Shown piece after piece: positions 1 to 5,744 of a stretch of DNA of 5,744 nt; the stretch's first letter is position 1; each line of letters opens with the position of its first letter. Source of the stretch: Actinomycetes bacterium (lineage in GTDB: Bacteria; Actinomycetota; Acidimicrobiia; Acidimicrobiales; Palsa-688); the NCBI GenBank assembly GCA_021816565.1, contig JAKAXN010000308.1:1-5744 (forward strand), given 5' to 3'. The notes beneath the pieces are model-generated. The model did not search any database. It was not told where the DNA came from and worked only from the letters and a program-made list of their open reading frames with translations. Position numbers and translations under genes: made by a program.

Positions 1-837
1 GCTGAGCACCTCCGGGGCGACCCGCAGGGTCACCGAGATGCGGTCACCGAAGCGGGCCCGCTCCAGATCCAGGTAGATGTCCACCAACCGGAGCTCCTCG
101 GCCAGCGTGGTGTACTGGGCGTGGCTGGCGAAGCTGTAGCGGGTGAACTCGGCGAACGACACCAGGAGGTCCCTCGCCCGGTCCGGATCGGAGCGGACGA
201 ACGACTCGATGGCGGTGAGGGCGTTGTAGACGAAATGGGGGGAGATCTGGGCCCGGAGGAACCGCAGCTCGGCCTGCACCGCCCGCTGACGGGACCGGTC
301 CAGCTCGGCCAGCTCCAGCTGGGTGGACACGAACTGGGCCACCTCGCCGCCCAGCCGCAGCAGGCCGGCCGAGGCCGACGAGTCGAGGGCTATCAGGGCC
401 CCCACCACCTCACCCTCCACGTGCAGCGGGGCGATGACGCCGGCGGTCAGACCGCAGGCCGCCGGCCCCGAGCAGCGCAGGTCCTCGCCCGACAGCATCG
501 ACGGCCGGCCGGTCGCCAGGACCGCCTCGAGGGGCCGGCGCAGCAGCCGGCGGTGCTCCTCGTCCACCCCTTCGGCGGCGATGATCCCCGACTGGTCGGC
601 CACCACCAGCGCCCGGGTGCCGAGCAGCGAGCGCAGGGGCTCGAAGGCCCGCCTCATGGCATCGGCGCTCAGGCCGGAGCGCAATGACGGGGCCGCCTGG
701 TTGGCCGTGTGCAGCGCCTCGTAGGTCATGCGCTGCCCCGGCGTGACCAGGCGGGTCCCCGAGCGGCGGGCGAACAGGGCGGCGGCCGCCAACCCGGCCA
801 CCACCACCGCCAAGACCACCCAAAGGACTTCTCGCAC
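1..837 (-). CDS. LytS/BtsS-family sensor histidine kinase, 5' part (C-terminal ATPase domain beyond left edge)
   Basis: The minus-strand frame is open from a GTG at 837-835 to the window edge, giving 279 codons; the gene is partial. Residues about 4-22 form one hydrophobic membrane helix followed by Arg-Arg. Residues about 60-155 look like a GAF-type sensor domain, with a Cys122-x5-Cys128 pair before a VIAPLHVEGEVVGAL strand region. Residues 180-259 are the His_kinase (PF06580-type) dimerisation and phospho-acceptor region: QISPHFVYNAL with the predicted phosphorylated His201, then a helix ending in the YLDLERARFGDRI motif typical of LytS proteins. The HATPase_c domain must lie off-window. 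LytS kinases normally signal to a LytTR-domain response regulator, often encoded next door, and that gene is expected further left. The gene is divergent from the satP-acs operon, so I infer that it senses acetate availability or a related metabolic state; the ligand is unknown. The start is supported by a GGGGGA Shine-Dalgarno sequence; an in-frame GTG at 876-874 is a weaker alternative. Confidence 0.93.
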   Translation of the reverse strand, partial: MREVLWVVLAVVVAGLAAAALFARRSGTRLVTPGQRMTYEALHTANQAAPSLRSGLSADAMRRAFEPLRSLLGTRALVVADQSGIIAAEGVDEEHRRLLRRPLEAVLATGRPSMLSGEDLRCSGPAACGLTAGVIAPLHVEGEVVGALIALDSSASAGLLRLGGEVAQFVSTQLELAELDRSRQRAVQAELRFLRAQISPHFVYNALTAIESFVRSDPDRARDLLVSFAEFTRYSFASHAQYTTLAEELRLVDIYLDLERARFGDRISVTLRVAPEVLS

Positions 838-842
838 CAGCT

Positions 843-848
843 TCCCCC
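843..848 (-). promoter_or_regulatory. Ribosome binding site of the histidine kinase
   Basis: The minus strand reads GGGGGA here, five bases before the GTG at 837-835. This decides the start in favour of 837 over the in-frame GTG at 876, and it places the membrane helix at the extreme N-terminus. Confidence 0.55.
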
Positions 849-921
849 GACTGTTACCAACCGGAGTGTGACACACCGGACCGCCGTGGTTCAGGGATCG
901 ACCGCTGGTCGACCGGCTCCG

Positions 922-951
922 ACCGTTCGTCGCAAACCGGCGACCGTTCAG
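922..951 (+). promoter_or_regulatory. Tandem LytTR-type response-regulator binding site
   Basis: Two 9-mers, ACCGTTCGT (922-930) and ACCGTTCAG (943-951), are separated by exactly 12 bp, a 21-bp period of two helical turns. The published consensus for LytTR/AlgR/AgrA-type regulators is a direct repeat of [TA][AC][CA]GTTN[AG][TG] with 12-13 bp between copies. Both copies fit every position. The site lies 116 bp upstream of the satP start codon and 84 bp upstream of the divergent kinase start, so it could serve either or both. The regulator gene is not in the window; its existence is inferred from the LytS-type kinase. Confidence 0.72.
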
Positions 952-960
952 CGACGAACG
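924..960. repeat. Perfect 10-bp inverted repeat overlapping the LytTR-like site
   Basis: CGTTCGTCGC (924-933) and GCGACGAACG (951-960) are perfect reverse complements around a 17-bp centre. The left arm shares most of the first LytTR-like 9-mer, and the right arm begins at the last base of the second 9-mer, so a minus-strand half-site (CGTTCGT core) is also present. It could be a dimeric operator for the same or a second regulator. It follows no gene and has no U-tract, so it does not look like a terminator. Confidence 0.6.
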
Positions 961-1049
961 ACCAAATGGCCGCGGTCCCGGCACCGCCAGGGCTCAAACT
1001 CGTGTCAGGGCGGCCGGCTCCGCCGGTGCGTCCCGAACACGAAACGACA

Positions 1050-1063
1050 CTCACGGGGGTGAG
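1050..1063 (+). promoter_or_regulatory. satP ribosome binding site inside a small hairpin
   Basis: CTCAC (1050-1054) and GTGAG (1059-1063) pair around a GGGG loop. The purine-rich GGGGGTGAG (1055-1063) is the only plausible Shine-Dalgarno sequence before the GTG at 1067. The hairpin would partly mask it. The stem is only 5 bp, so a regulatory role is speculative. Confidence 0.35.
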
Positions 1064-1066
1064 AAG

Positions 1067-1735
1067 GTGTCCACAGATATCGGTAGTGAGCTCCGGGGGA
1101 CCACGTCTCCTGTAAATCTCAACATCAAAGACGTGCCGCCGCCGGCCGATCCGGCCCCACTCGGGCTGGCGGCCTTCGCTCTCACCACGTTCCTGCTGTC
1201 GGCCAAGAACGCCCAGTGGACCCACGGCACCGACGCCTGGTTGGGCTACGCCTTCGCCTACGGGGGCCTGTGCCAGCTGCTCGCCGGCATGTGGGAGTTC
1301 CGCAACCGCAACGTCTTCGGCGCCACCGCGTTCTCCACCTACGGCGGGTTCTGGATCGGCCTCGGCCTGTACGTGGAGCTGGTCGCTCCGTCGGCCAAGA
1401 ACGCCACCCAGGTGAGCAACGACCTGGGCTGGATCCTGCTGGCGTTCATGATCTTCAACAGCTACATGCTGCTGTGGAGCCTCAGCGTCAACCTGGCGGT
1501 GTTCAGTGTGTTCCTCACCCTCGAGGTGACCGAGATCGTCCTGGTCATCGGCAACTTCTCGAACAACGCCAACACCATCAAGATCGGCGGCATCATCGGC
1601 GTGATCACCGCGGCCACCGCCTGGTACACCTCCGCCGCCGGCGTGATCAACGGGATGCGGGGCCGGCCGGTACTGTTCGTGGGCGGCTCGATCGTGCCGG
1701 CCGCTACGGACACCAACATGGGGGAACGCGTATGA
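1067..1735 (+). CDS. satP: Acetate uptake transporter, GPR1/FUN34/YaaH (SatP) family
   Basis: This 222-residue inner-membrane protein of the AceTr family is expected to move acetate (and in E. coli SatP also succinate) into the cell with protons. A soluble N-terminus of about 28 residues leads into the family signature, a variant DPAPLGL (residues 28-34; usually NPAPLGL) opening helix 1. Six hydrophobic segments follow at about 31-46, 57-76, 83-104, 119-138, 142-163 and 172-196, the normal number. Other family hallmarks are AYGGLCQLLAGMWEF (64-78) and FGATAFSTYGGFW (84-96). The GTG start at 1067 follows GGGGGTGAG; the extended N-terminus is Ser/Thr rich and unremarkable. The stop overlaps the acs start (ATGA), so the two are translationally coupled and supply uptake and activation of the same substrate. 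Substrate preference beyond acetate cannot be read from sequence. The family call is firm. Confidence 0.94.
   Translation: MSTDIGSELRGTTSPVNLNIKDVPPPADPAPLGLAAFALTTFLLSAKNAQWTHGTDAWLGYAFAYGGLCQLLAGMWEFRNRNVFGATAFSTYGGFWIGLGLYVELVAPSAKNATQVSNDLGWILLAFMIFNSYMLLWSLSVNLAVFSVFLTLEVTEIVLVIGNFSNNANTIKIGGIIGVITAATAWYTSAAGVINGMRGRPVLFVGGSIVPAATDTNMGERV
1720..1725 (+). promoter_or_regulatory. Ribosome binding site of acs
   Basis: GGGGGA lies inside the last codons of satP, six bases before the ATG at 1732. It fixes the acs start there, although the same frame stays open upstream to about 1216. Confidence 0.65.
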
Positions 1736-3708
1736 CGGACGCCTCGCAGGAACTGTCGGCTCTGCTGCGGGAGAACCGCCGGTTCGAGCCGTCCCCGGAG
1801 TTCGCCGCGGCGGCGGTGGCCGGGCCGGGGGTCTATGAGCAGGCGGCGGCCGATCCGGTCGCTTTCTGGGAGGAGCAGGCCCGCCGGTTGACGTGGGCGG
1901 AGCCGTGGTCGAAGGCGCTGGAGTGGGATCTTCCGTTCGCCAAGTGGTTCGTGGGCGGCAAGCTCAACGTGGCCTACAACTGCGTGGACCGCCACGTGGA
2001 GGCGGGCCTGGGGGAGCGGGTGGCGTTCCACTGGGAGGGGGAGCCGGGTGATACCCGGACGATCACCTACGCCGGGTTGAAAGCCGATCTGTGCCGGGCG
2101 GCGAACGCCCTGGTGGAGTTGGGGGTGACGGCCGGGACGAAGGTGGCCATCTACATGCCGATGATCCCCGAGACGGTGGTGGCCATGTTGGCCTGCGCCC
2201 GGCTGGGGGCTCCGCACACGGTGGTCTTCGGGGGGTTCTCCGCGGATGCGCTGCGGGACCGGATCATCGACTGTGACGCCCGTTTCGTGATCACCGCGGA
2301 TGGCGGCTACCGGCGGGGGTCGGCTTCCGCGCTCAAGCCGGCGGTCGATGATGCGGTGAAGAGCTGTCCGGGGGTGGAGAAGGTCCTGGTGGTGCGCCGG
2401 ACCGGTCAGGACGTGGAGTGGAACGACGGCCGGGATGTGTGGTGGCACGACATCGTGGACCGCCAGCCCGACACCCACGACTATGAGGTGTTCGATTCGG
2501 AGCACCCGCTGTACATCATGTACACGTCTGGGACCACGGCCAAGCCCAAGGGGATCCTGCACACCTCGGGCGGGTACCTGACCCACACGTCGGCTACGCA
2601 TCGGATGGTGTTCGATCTCAAGCCCGAGACCGACATCTTCTGGACGGCTGCGGATATCGGCTGGGTGACCGGTCACAGCTACATCGTCTACGGGCCTTTG
2701 GCGAATGGCACCACCTCGGTGATGTACGAGGGCACCCCTGACACCCCGACGAGGGACCGGTGGTGGCAGATCGTGGAGCGCTACAAGGTCAACATCCTCT
2801 ACACCGCGCCCACGACGATCCGGACGTTCATGAAGTGGGGCGAGGACCTCCCCGCGGCCCACGATCTCAGCTCGCTCAGGTTGTTGGGGTCGGTGGGGGA
2901 GCCGATCAACCCGGAGGCGTGGATCTGGTACCGGACCCACATCGGCGGGGACCGCTGCCCGATCGTGGACACCTGGTGGCAGACCGAGACCGGCGGGATC
3001 ATGATCTCGCCGCTGCCCGGTGTCACCGCCACCAAGCCGGGGGCGGCCATGCGCCCGCTGCCGGGTATCGCCGCCGATGTGGTGCGCAACGACGGCAGCC
3101 CGGTGGGCAACGGTGAGGGCGGCCTGCTGGTGATCAAGGGGCCCTGGCCGGGCATGCTGCGCGGTATCTGGGGCGACGACCAGCGCTACAAGGACACCTA
3201 CTGGTCCCGTTTCGAGGGGATGTACTTCGCCGGCGACGGGGCCAAGCGTGACGACGACGGCGACATCTGGCTGCTCGGCCGGGTCGATGACGTGATGAAC
3301 GTGTCGGGGCATCGCATATCCACCACCGAGGTGGAACACGCCCTGGTCGGCCATCCCTCCGTCGCCGAGGCCGCCGTGGTCGGGGCGTCGGATCCCACGA
3401 CCGGCCAGGCCATCGTGGCCTTCGTCACCGTCAAAGGCGCTGTCGACAACCCGGCAGAGGGCGAGCAGCTGGTCGTGGACCTGCGCAACCACGTGGCCCG
3501 CGAGATCGGCCCCATCGCCAAGCCCCGCCAGATCATGCTCACCCCCGAACTGCCCAAGACCCGCTCCGGCAAGATCATGCGCCGCCTACTGCGGGACGTG
3601 GCCGAACAGCGCGAACTGGGCGACGTCACCACCCTGCTCGACCCCACCGTGGTCAACGCCATCAGGGACCGCCTGGTCCCCGGCGCCGAGGAGAAAGAAC
3701 AGGGCTGA
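1732..3708 (+). CDS. acs: Acetyl-CoA synthetase (AMP-forming acetate-CoA ligase)
   Basis: This 658-residue cytosolic enzyme makes acetyl-CoA from acetate, ATP and CoA through an acetyl-AMP intermediate; the length is normal for Acs (about 650). The N-terminal ACAS_N region includes [20 protein letters not shown]. The ATP-binding A3 loop is [11 protein letters not shown] (264-274), with Ala270 where Gly is usual. Then come [11 protein letters not shown] (307-317), the acyl-pocket and A5 motif TWWQTETGG (414-422, with the Trp that restricts the substrate to short acids), YFAGDG (498-503, ribose-binding Asp502), the hinge [13 protein letters not shown] (516-528), and [11 protein letters not shown] with catalytic Lys614, the residue acetylated to silence Acs in other bacteria. 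All catalytic residues are present. The ATG at 1732 has a good ribosome binding site and overlaps the satP stop by 4 bp; the frame reads upstream to about 1216 but that extension is low-complexity shadow. The conserved pocket Trp makes propionyl-CoA synthetase less likely. Confidence 0.97.
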   Translation: MTDASQELSALLRENRRFEPSPEFAAAAVAGPGVYEQAAADPVAFWEEQARRLTWAEPWSKALEWDLPFAKWFVGGKLNVAYNCVDRHVEAGLGERVAFHWEGEPGDTRTITYAGLKADLCRAANALVELGVTAGTKVAIYMPMIPETVVAMLACARLGAPHTVVFGGFSADALRDRIIDCDARFVITADGGYRRGSASALKPAVDDAVKSCPGVEKVLVVRRTGQDVEWNDGRDVWWHDIVDRQPDTHDYEVFDSEHPLYIMYTSGTTAKPKGILHTSGGYLTHTSATHRMVFDLKPETDIFWTAADIGWVTGHSYIVYGPLANGTTSVMYEGTPDTPTRDRWWQIVERYKVNILYTAPTTIRTFMKWGEDLPAAHDLSSLRLLGSVGEPINPEAWIWYRTHIGGDRCPIVDTWWQTETGGIMISPLPGVTATKPGAAMRPLPGIAADVVRNDGSPVGNGEGGLLVIKGPWPGMLRGIWGDDQRYKDTYWSRFEGMYFAGDGAKRDDDGDIWLLGRVDDVMNVSGHRISTTEVEHALVGHPSVAEAAVVGASDPTTGQAIVAFVTVKGAVDNPAEGEQLVVDLRNHVAREIGPIAKPRQIMLTPELPKTRSGKIMRRLLRDVAEQRELGDVTTLLDPTVVNAIRDRLVPGAEEKEQG

Positions 3709-3716
3709 CCAGCGCC

Positions 3717-3751
3717 AGGCCCCGGACCGGACGCGGGCCGGTCCGGGGCCT
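3717..3751 (+). terminator. GC-rich hairpin terminator after acs
   Basis: Nine bases after the acs stop, AGGCCCCGGACCGG (3717-3730) pairs perfectly with CCGGTCCGGGGCCT (3738-3751) around a 7-base loop. A 14-bp perfect stem in this position is very likely the end of the satP-acs transcript. No U-tract follows, which is common for actinobacterial hairpin terminators. The sequence CCGGGGCC recurs at 3760-3767, so the left arm has an alternative, weaker partner. Confidence 0.8.
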
Positions 3752-3783
3752 CCCCGCGCCCGGGGCCGTCCCGGCGCCGATCG

Positions 3784-3814
3784 TTCACGCGACGGTGCGG
3801 TGTGGCGCTAGCGT
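3784..3814 (+). promoter_or_regulatory. Candidate promoter for pafA, possibly near-leaderless
   Basis: TAGCGT (3809-3814) fits the actinobacterial -10 pattern TANNNT, and TTCACG (3784-3789) resembles a -35 at a rather long 19-bp spacing. The -10 ends 10 bases before the pafA ATG, so transcription would start only a few bases ahead of it. This fits the lack of any Shine-Dalgarno sequence there. The location just after a terminator supports a new promoter, but the exact elements are a guess. Confidence 0.35.
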
Positions 3815-3824
3815 CAGCCGTCGT

Positions 3825-5183
3825 ATGGATCGGCGCATCTTCGGCCTGGAGAACGAATACGGGGTGACGTGCACCCTCCGGGGCCAGCGCCGGCTGAGCC
3901 CCGACGAGGTGGCCCGCTACCTGTTCCGGCGGGTGGTCAGCTGGGGACGGTCGTCCAACGTCTTCCTGGAGAACGGCGCCCGCCTCTATCTGGACGTGGG
4001 CAGCCATCCCGAGTACGCCACGCCGGAGTGCGACTCCATCCTGGACCTGGTCGCCCACGACAAGGCCGGGGAGCGCATCCTCGAGCAGCTCGTCCAGTCG
4101 GCCGAGGCCCGCCTCCGGGAGGAGGGCATCCGGGGGGTGGTGTTCCTCTTCAAGAACAACACCGACTCGGCCGGCAACTCCTACGGCTGCCACGAGAACT
4201 ATCTGACCTCCCGCCGTGACGACTTCGCCCACTACGCCGAGGTGCTCATCCCGTTCCTCGTGTCCCGCCAGATCTACGCCGGGGCCGGCAAGGTGCTGCA
4301 GACGGCCCGGGGGGCCATGTACTGCATCAGCCAGCGGGCCGAGCACATCTGGGAGGGGGTCTCTTCGGCCACCACTCGGAGCCGCCCGATCATCAACACC
4401 CGGGACGAGCCCCACGCCGATGCCGAGAAGTACCGGCGGCTGCACGTCATCGTGGGGGACTCCAACATGAGCGAGTACGCCACGTTCTTGAAGGTCGGGG
4501 CGACCAGCATCCTCCTGCGCATGCTCGAGGACCCGGGGGTGGTGCTGCGGGACATGACCCTGGAGAACCCGATCCGGGCCATCCGCGAGATCAGCCACGA
4601 CACCACCCTGCGGCGCCGGGTGCGCCTGGCCAACGGCCGGGAGGCCAGCGCCCTCGAGATCCAGTCCGAGTACCTCAACCGGGCCAAGCGTTACCAGGAG
4701 ACCCGGGGCCTGTCCCCGCTCGAGGACCAGGCCCTGGCCATGTGGGAGCACTGCCTGACCGGCCTGGAGAGCGACCCGTGGTCCCTCGACCGGGAGTGCG
4801 ACTGGGTGATAAAGCACCACCTCATCGAGCGGTACCGCAGCAAGAACCAGATACCTCTCACCCACCCGAAGGTGGCGCTGATCGACCTGCAGTACCACGA
4901 CGTCAACCGCCAGCGGGGCCTGTTCTACAAGATGCAGAACGCCGGCCTGGTCGAGCGCACCTGCACGGACGAGGCCATAGACACCGCCATCGAGCAGCCA
5001 CCGCAGACCACCCGGGCCCGGCTGCGGGGCGAGTTCATCCGCAGGGCCAAGGAGCGCCGGCGGGACTTCACCGTCGACTGGGTCCACCTCAAGCTCAACG
5101 ATCAGGCTCAGCGCACGGTCCTGTGCAAGGACCCGTTCAAGTCGCACGACGAGCGGGTCGAGAAGCTGATCGCCTCCCTGTAG
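3825..5183 (+). CDS. pafA: Pup-protein ligase (proteasome accessory factor A)
   Basis: PafA joins the C-terminal glutamate of Pup to substrate lysines using ATP, marking proteins for the bacterial proteasome; it acts in the cytosol. The 452-residue product equals the length I recall for M. tuberculosis PafA and stays near-colinear with it. Visible features are the Mg/ATP-binding [13 protein letters not shown] start (Glu9, Glu11), the [13 protein letters not shown] motif with the presumed catalytic Asp57, [18 protein letters not shown] (109-126), [20 protein letters not shown] (180-199), and a C-terminal half with [14 protein letters not shown] (391-404) and [18 protein letters not shown] (414-431). 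These are ligase rather than deamidase (Dop) signatures, and no Dop-type insertion is present. I chose the ATG at 3825, whose MDRRIFG matches family starts; a GTG at 3795 would add ten unconserved residues. The ATG has no Shine-Dalgarno sequence. A PafB-type gene follows after 8 bp. The prcBA and pup genes are not adjacent. Confidence 0.97.
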   Translation: MDRRIFGLENEYGVTCTLRGQRRLSPDEVARYLFRRVVSWGRSSNVFLENGARLYLDVGSHPEYATPECDSILDLVAHDKAGERILEQLVQSAEARLREEGIRGVVFLFKNNTDSAGNSYGCHENYLTSRRDDFAHYAEVLIPFLVSRQIYAGAGKVLQTARGAMYCISQRAEHIWEGVSSATTRSRPIINTRDEPHADAEKYRRLHVIVGDSNMSEYATFLKVGATSILLRMLEDPGVVLRDMTLENPIRAIREISHDTTLRRRVRLANGREASALEIQSEYLNRAKRYQETRGLSPLEDQALAMWEHCLTGLESDPWSLDRECDWVIKHHLIERYRSKNQIPLTHPKVALIDLQYHDVNRQRGLFYKMQNAGLVERTCTDEAIDTAIEQPPQTTRARLRGEFIRRAKERRRDFTVDWVHLKLNDQAQRTVLCKDPFKSHDERVEKLIASL

Positions 5184-5191
5184 GGCCGGTC

Positions 5192-5744
5192 GTGGACCGT
5201 CTGGAACGACTGGTGAACCTGGTCGCCGCCCTCATCGACACCCCCCGGCCCCTGTCCCGGGCCGAGCTGCGCGCCCGGGTGGAGGGCTACTCCGACGACG
5301 ACGACGCGTTCCGGCGCAACTTCGAGCGGGACAAGGACCTGCTGCGCCAGATGGGCTTCCCGGTGGTCACCGAGAGTCCCGACCCGGGCCACCCCGAGGA
5401 CGTGGGCTACCGGATCCCGCGCGAGATGTACGAGCTGCCGGACCCGGGCCTCGACGAGTCCGAGCTGGCCGCCCTGCGGCTGGCCGCCTCGGCGGTGCAG
5501 GTGGAGGGTGAGGGCGGTACCGACTCCGTGGTCCGGGCCCTGCGCAAGCTGGGCGGGGCGGTCACCGACGGCGGGGCCGGCGTGGCGGTGGTGCCGGAGA
5601 AGGTCACGGGGCTGGCTGCGCTGCCGGCGGAGGAGACCGCGGCCACCGTGTTCGCGGCGGTGGGGGAGCGCCGCCGGGTGCGGTTCCGTTACCGGGGCGA
5701 GGACCGCCTGGTGGACCCGTGGCGGCTGTCGTTCCACCGGGGCC
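5192..5744 (+). CDS. pafB: PafB-type WYL-domain transcriptional regulator, 5' part (runs off right edge)
   Basis: The frame is open from a GTG at 5192 to the window end, showing 184 residues; the gene is partial. Residues 1-60 are a winged-helix DNA-binding region: RLERLVNLVAAL, a second helix at PLSRAELRARV, then FRRNFERDKDLLRQMGFPV. A linker and middle domain follow. From about residue 150 a WYL domain begins (FAAVGERRRVRFRYRGEDRLVDPWRLSFHRG region). In mycobacteria pafA-pafB-pafC form one unit, and PafB with PafC activates the RecA-independent DNA-damage response; a pafC gene is expected beyond the edge. The start is 8 bp after the pafA stop, with AGGG (5182-5185) six bases ahead of the GTG, so the two are co-transcribed. 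A GTG seven codons in is less likely because it would cut the first helix. PafB rather than PafC is inferred from order. A fused PafBC protein is possible and cannot be excluded. Confidence 0.88.
   Translation, partial: MDRLERLVNLVAALIDTPRPLSRAELRARVEGYSDDDDAFRRNFERDKDLLRQMGFPVVTESPDPGHPEDVGYRIPREMYELPDPGLDESELAALRLAASAVQVEGEGGTDSVVRALRKLGGAVTDGGAGVAVVPEKVTGLAALPAEETAATVFAAVGERRRVRFRYRGEDRLVDPWRLSFHRG

Larger units (their letters stand above)
838..1066. promoter_or_regulatory. Divergent control region between the histidine kinase and satP-acs
   Basis: This 229-bp gap separates two divergent genes and carries no convincing gene of its own; open frames crossing it lack family features. It holds the tandem LytTR-like site (922-951), an overlapping inverted repeat (924-960), a short GTGTG-A-CACAC dyad (866-876) nearer the kinase gene, a small CCGGC/GCCGG hairpin (1014-1026), and a hairpin over the satP ribosome binding site. 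No clear -35/-10 pair is visible for either direction. The best -10 candidate for satP is CAAACT at 995-1000, which is weak and without a -35, as expected if the promoter needs an activator. With that -10, the LytTR site would be centred about 70 bp upstream of the start of transcription. This placement is inference. Confidence 0.6.

Noticed and set aside
121..687. Plus-strand open frames opposite the histidine kinase (also 323-724)
   Set aside because: They are antisense to a well supported LytS-type kinase, and their composition is typical of shadow frames.
410..823. 137-codon minus-strand frame within the kinase region
   Set aside because: It is an out-of-frame reading of the kinase gene; the Gly/Arg/Pro-rich product has no domain, whereas the neighbouring frame encodes the membrane helix, GAF-like and His_kinase regions.
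866..876. GTGTG-A-CACAC dyad as a regulator operator for the kinase gene
   Set aside because: The arms are only 5 bp and alternating, which occurs easily by chance; mentioned in the intergenic entry but not claimed as a site.
709..1225. Small open frames covering the divergent intergenic region (709-1062 plus, 854-1225 minus)
   Set aside because: Products are Arg-rich without domains, overlap real genes at their ends, and cover the LytTR-like operator; no convincing ribosome binding site was noted.
1216..1731. N-terminal extension of acs in the same frame
   Set aside because: The frame is open but overlaps satP, gives Arg/His/Gln-rich low-complexity protein, and the ATG at 1732 has a good ribosome binding site and gives the normal Acs length.
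1462..3492. 676-codon open frame on the minus strand across satP and acs
   Set aside because: It lies antisense to two proteins with full family motifs, is dominated by Arg, Gly, Pro, His and Val, and shows no domain. Long antisense frames are expected where third positions are almost all G or C.
3795..3824. Upstream GTG start for pafA adding ten residues
   Set aside because: The added residues are not part of the conserved family start, and they would overlap the candidate -10 element; the ATG at 3825 gives the expected 452 residues.
3198..5147. 649-codon open frame on the minus strand across acs and pafA
   Set aside because: Same cause: it crosses two real genes and a terminator, has biased composition and no recognisable motif.

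Overview
The window is GC-rich and almost fully coding. It comes from an actinobacterium (Actinomycetota): it encodes an intact Pup-protein ligase (PafA) followed by a PafB-type WYL regulator, a gene pair typical of that phylum, and it uses GTG starts and strongly G/C-ending codons. A deep-branching class such as Acidimicrobiia is possible, but the sequence alone does not settle the class. No mobile element, CRISPR array, tRNA or rRNA is visible.

Layout. (1) Positions 1-837, minus strand: the N-terminal 279 residues of a LytS/BtsS-type sensor histidine kinase, running off the left edge. It has one N-terminal membrane segment, a GAF-like sensor region and the phospho-acceptor His of the His_kinase family. 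(2) Positions 838-1066: a divergent intergenic region. It holds two 9-bp direct repeats at a 21-bp period that fit the binding consensus of LytTR-type response regulators, overlapped by a perfect 10-bp inverted repeat. (3) Positions 1067-3708, plus strand: a two-gene acetate operon. A six-helix SatP/YaaH-family acetate transporter overlaps acetyl-CoA synthetase (acs) by 4 bp (ATGA). (4) Positions 3709-3824: a strong GC-rich hairpin terminator, then a candidate promoter for the next unit. (5) Positions 3825-5744, plus strand: pafA, then a PafB-type regulator 8 bp downstream that runs off the right edge.

How the parts fit. The left half reads as a self-contained acetate (or related carboxylate) uptake and activation module. 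SatP imports acetate, Acs converts it to acetyl-CoA, and a divergent LytS-type kinase with an expected LytTR partner off the left edge probably switches the operon on through the tandem site. The LytTR site is the most informative non-coding signal here because it ties kinase and operon together without relying on proximity alone. The right half is a separate transcription unit for pupylation (PafA) and, probably, the PafBC DNA-damage response. The proteasome core and pup genes that often precede pafA are not next to it here.
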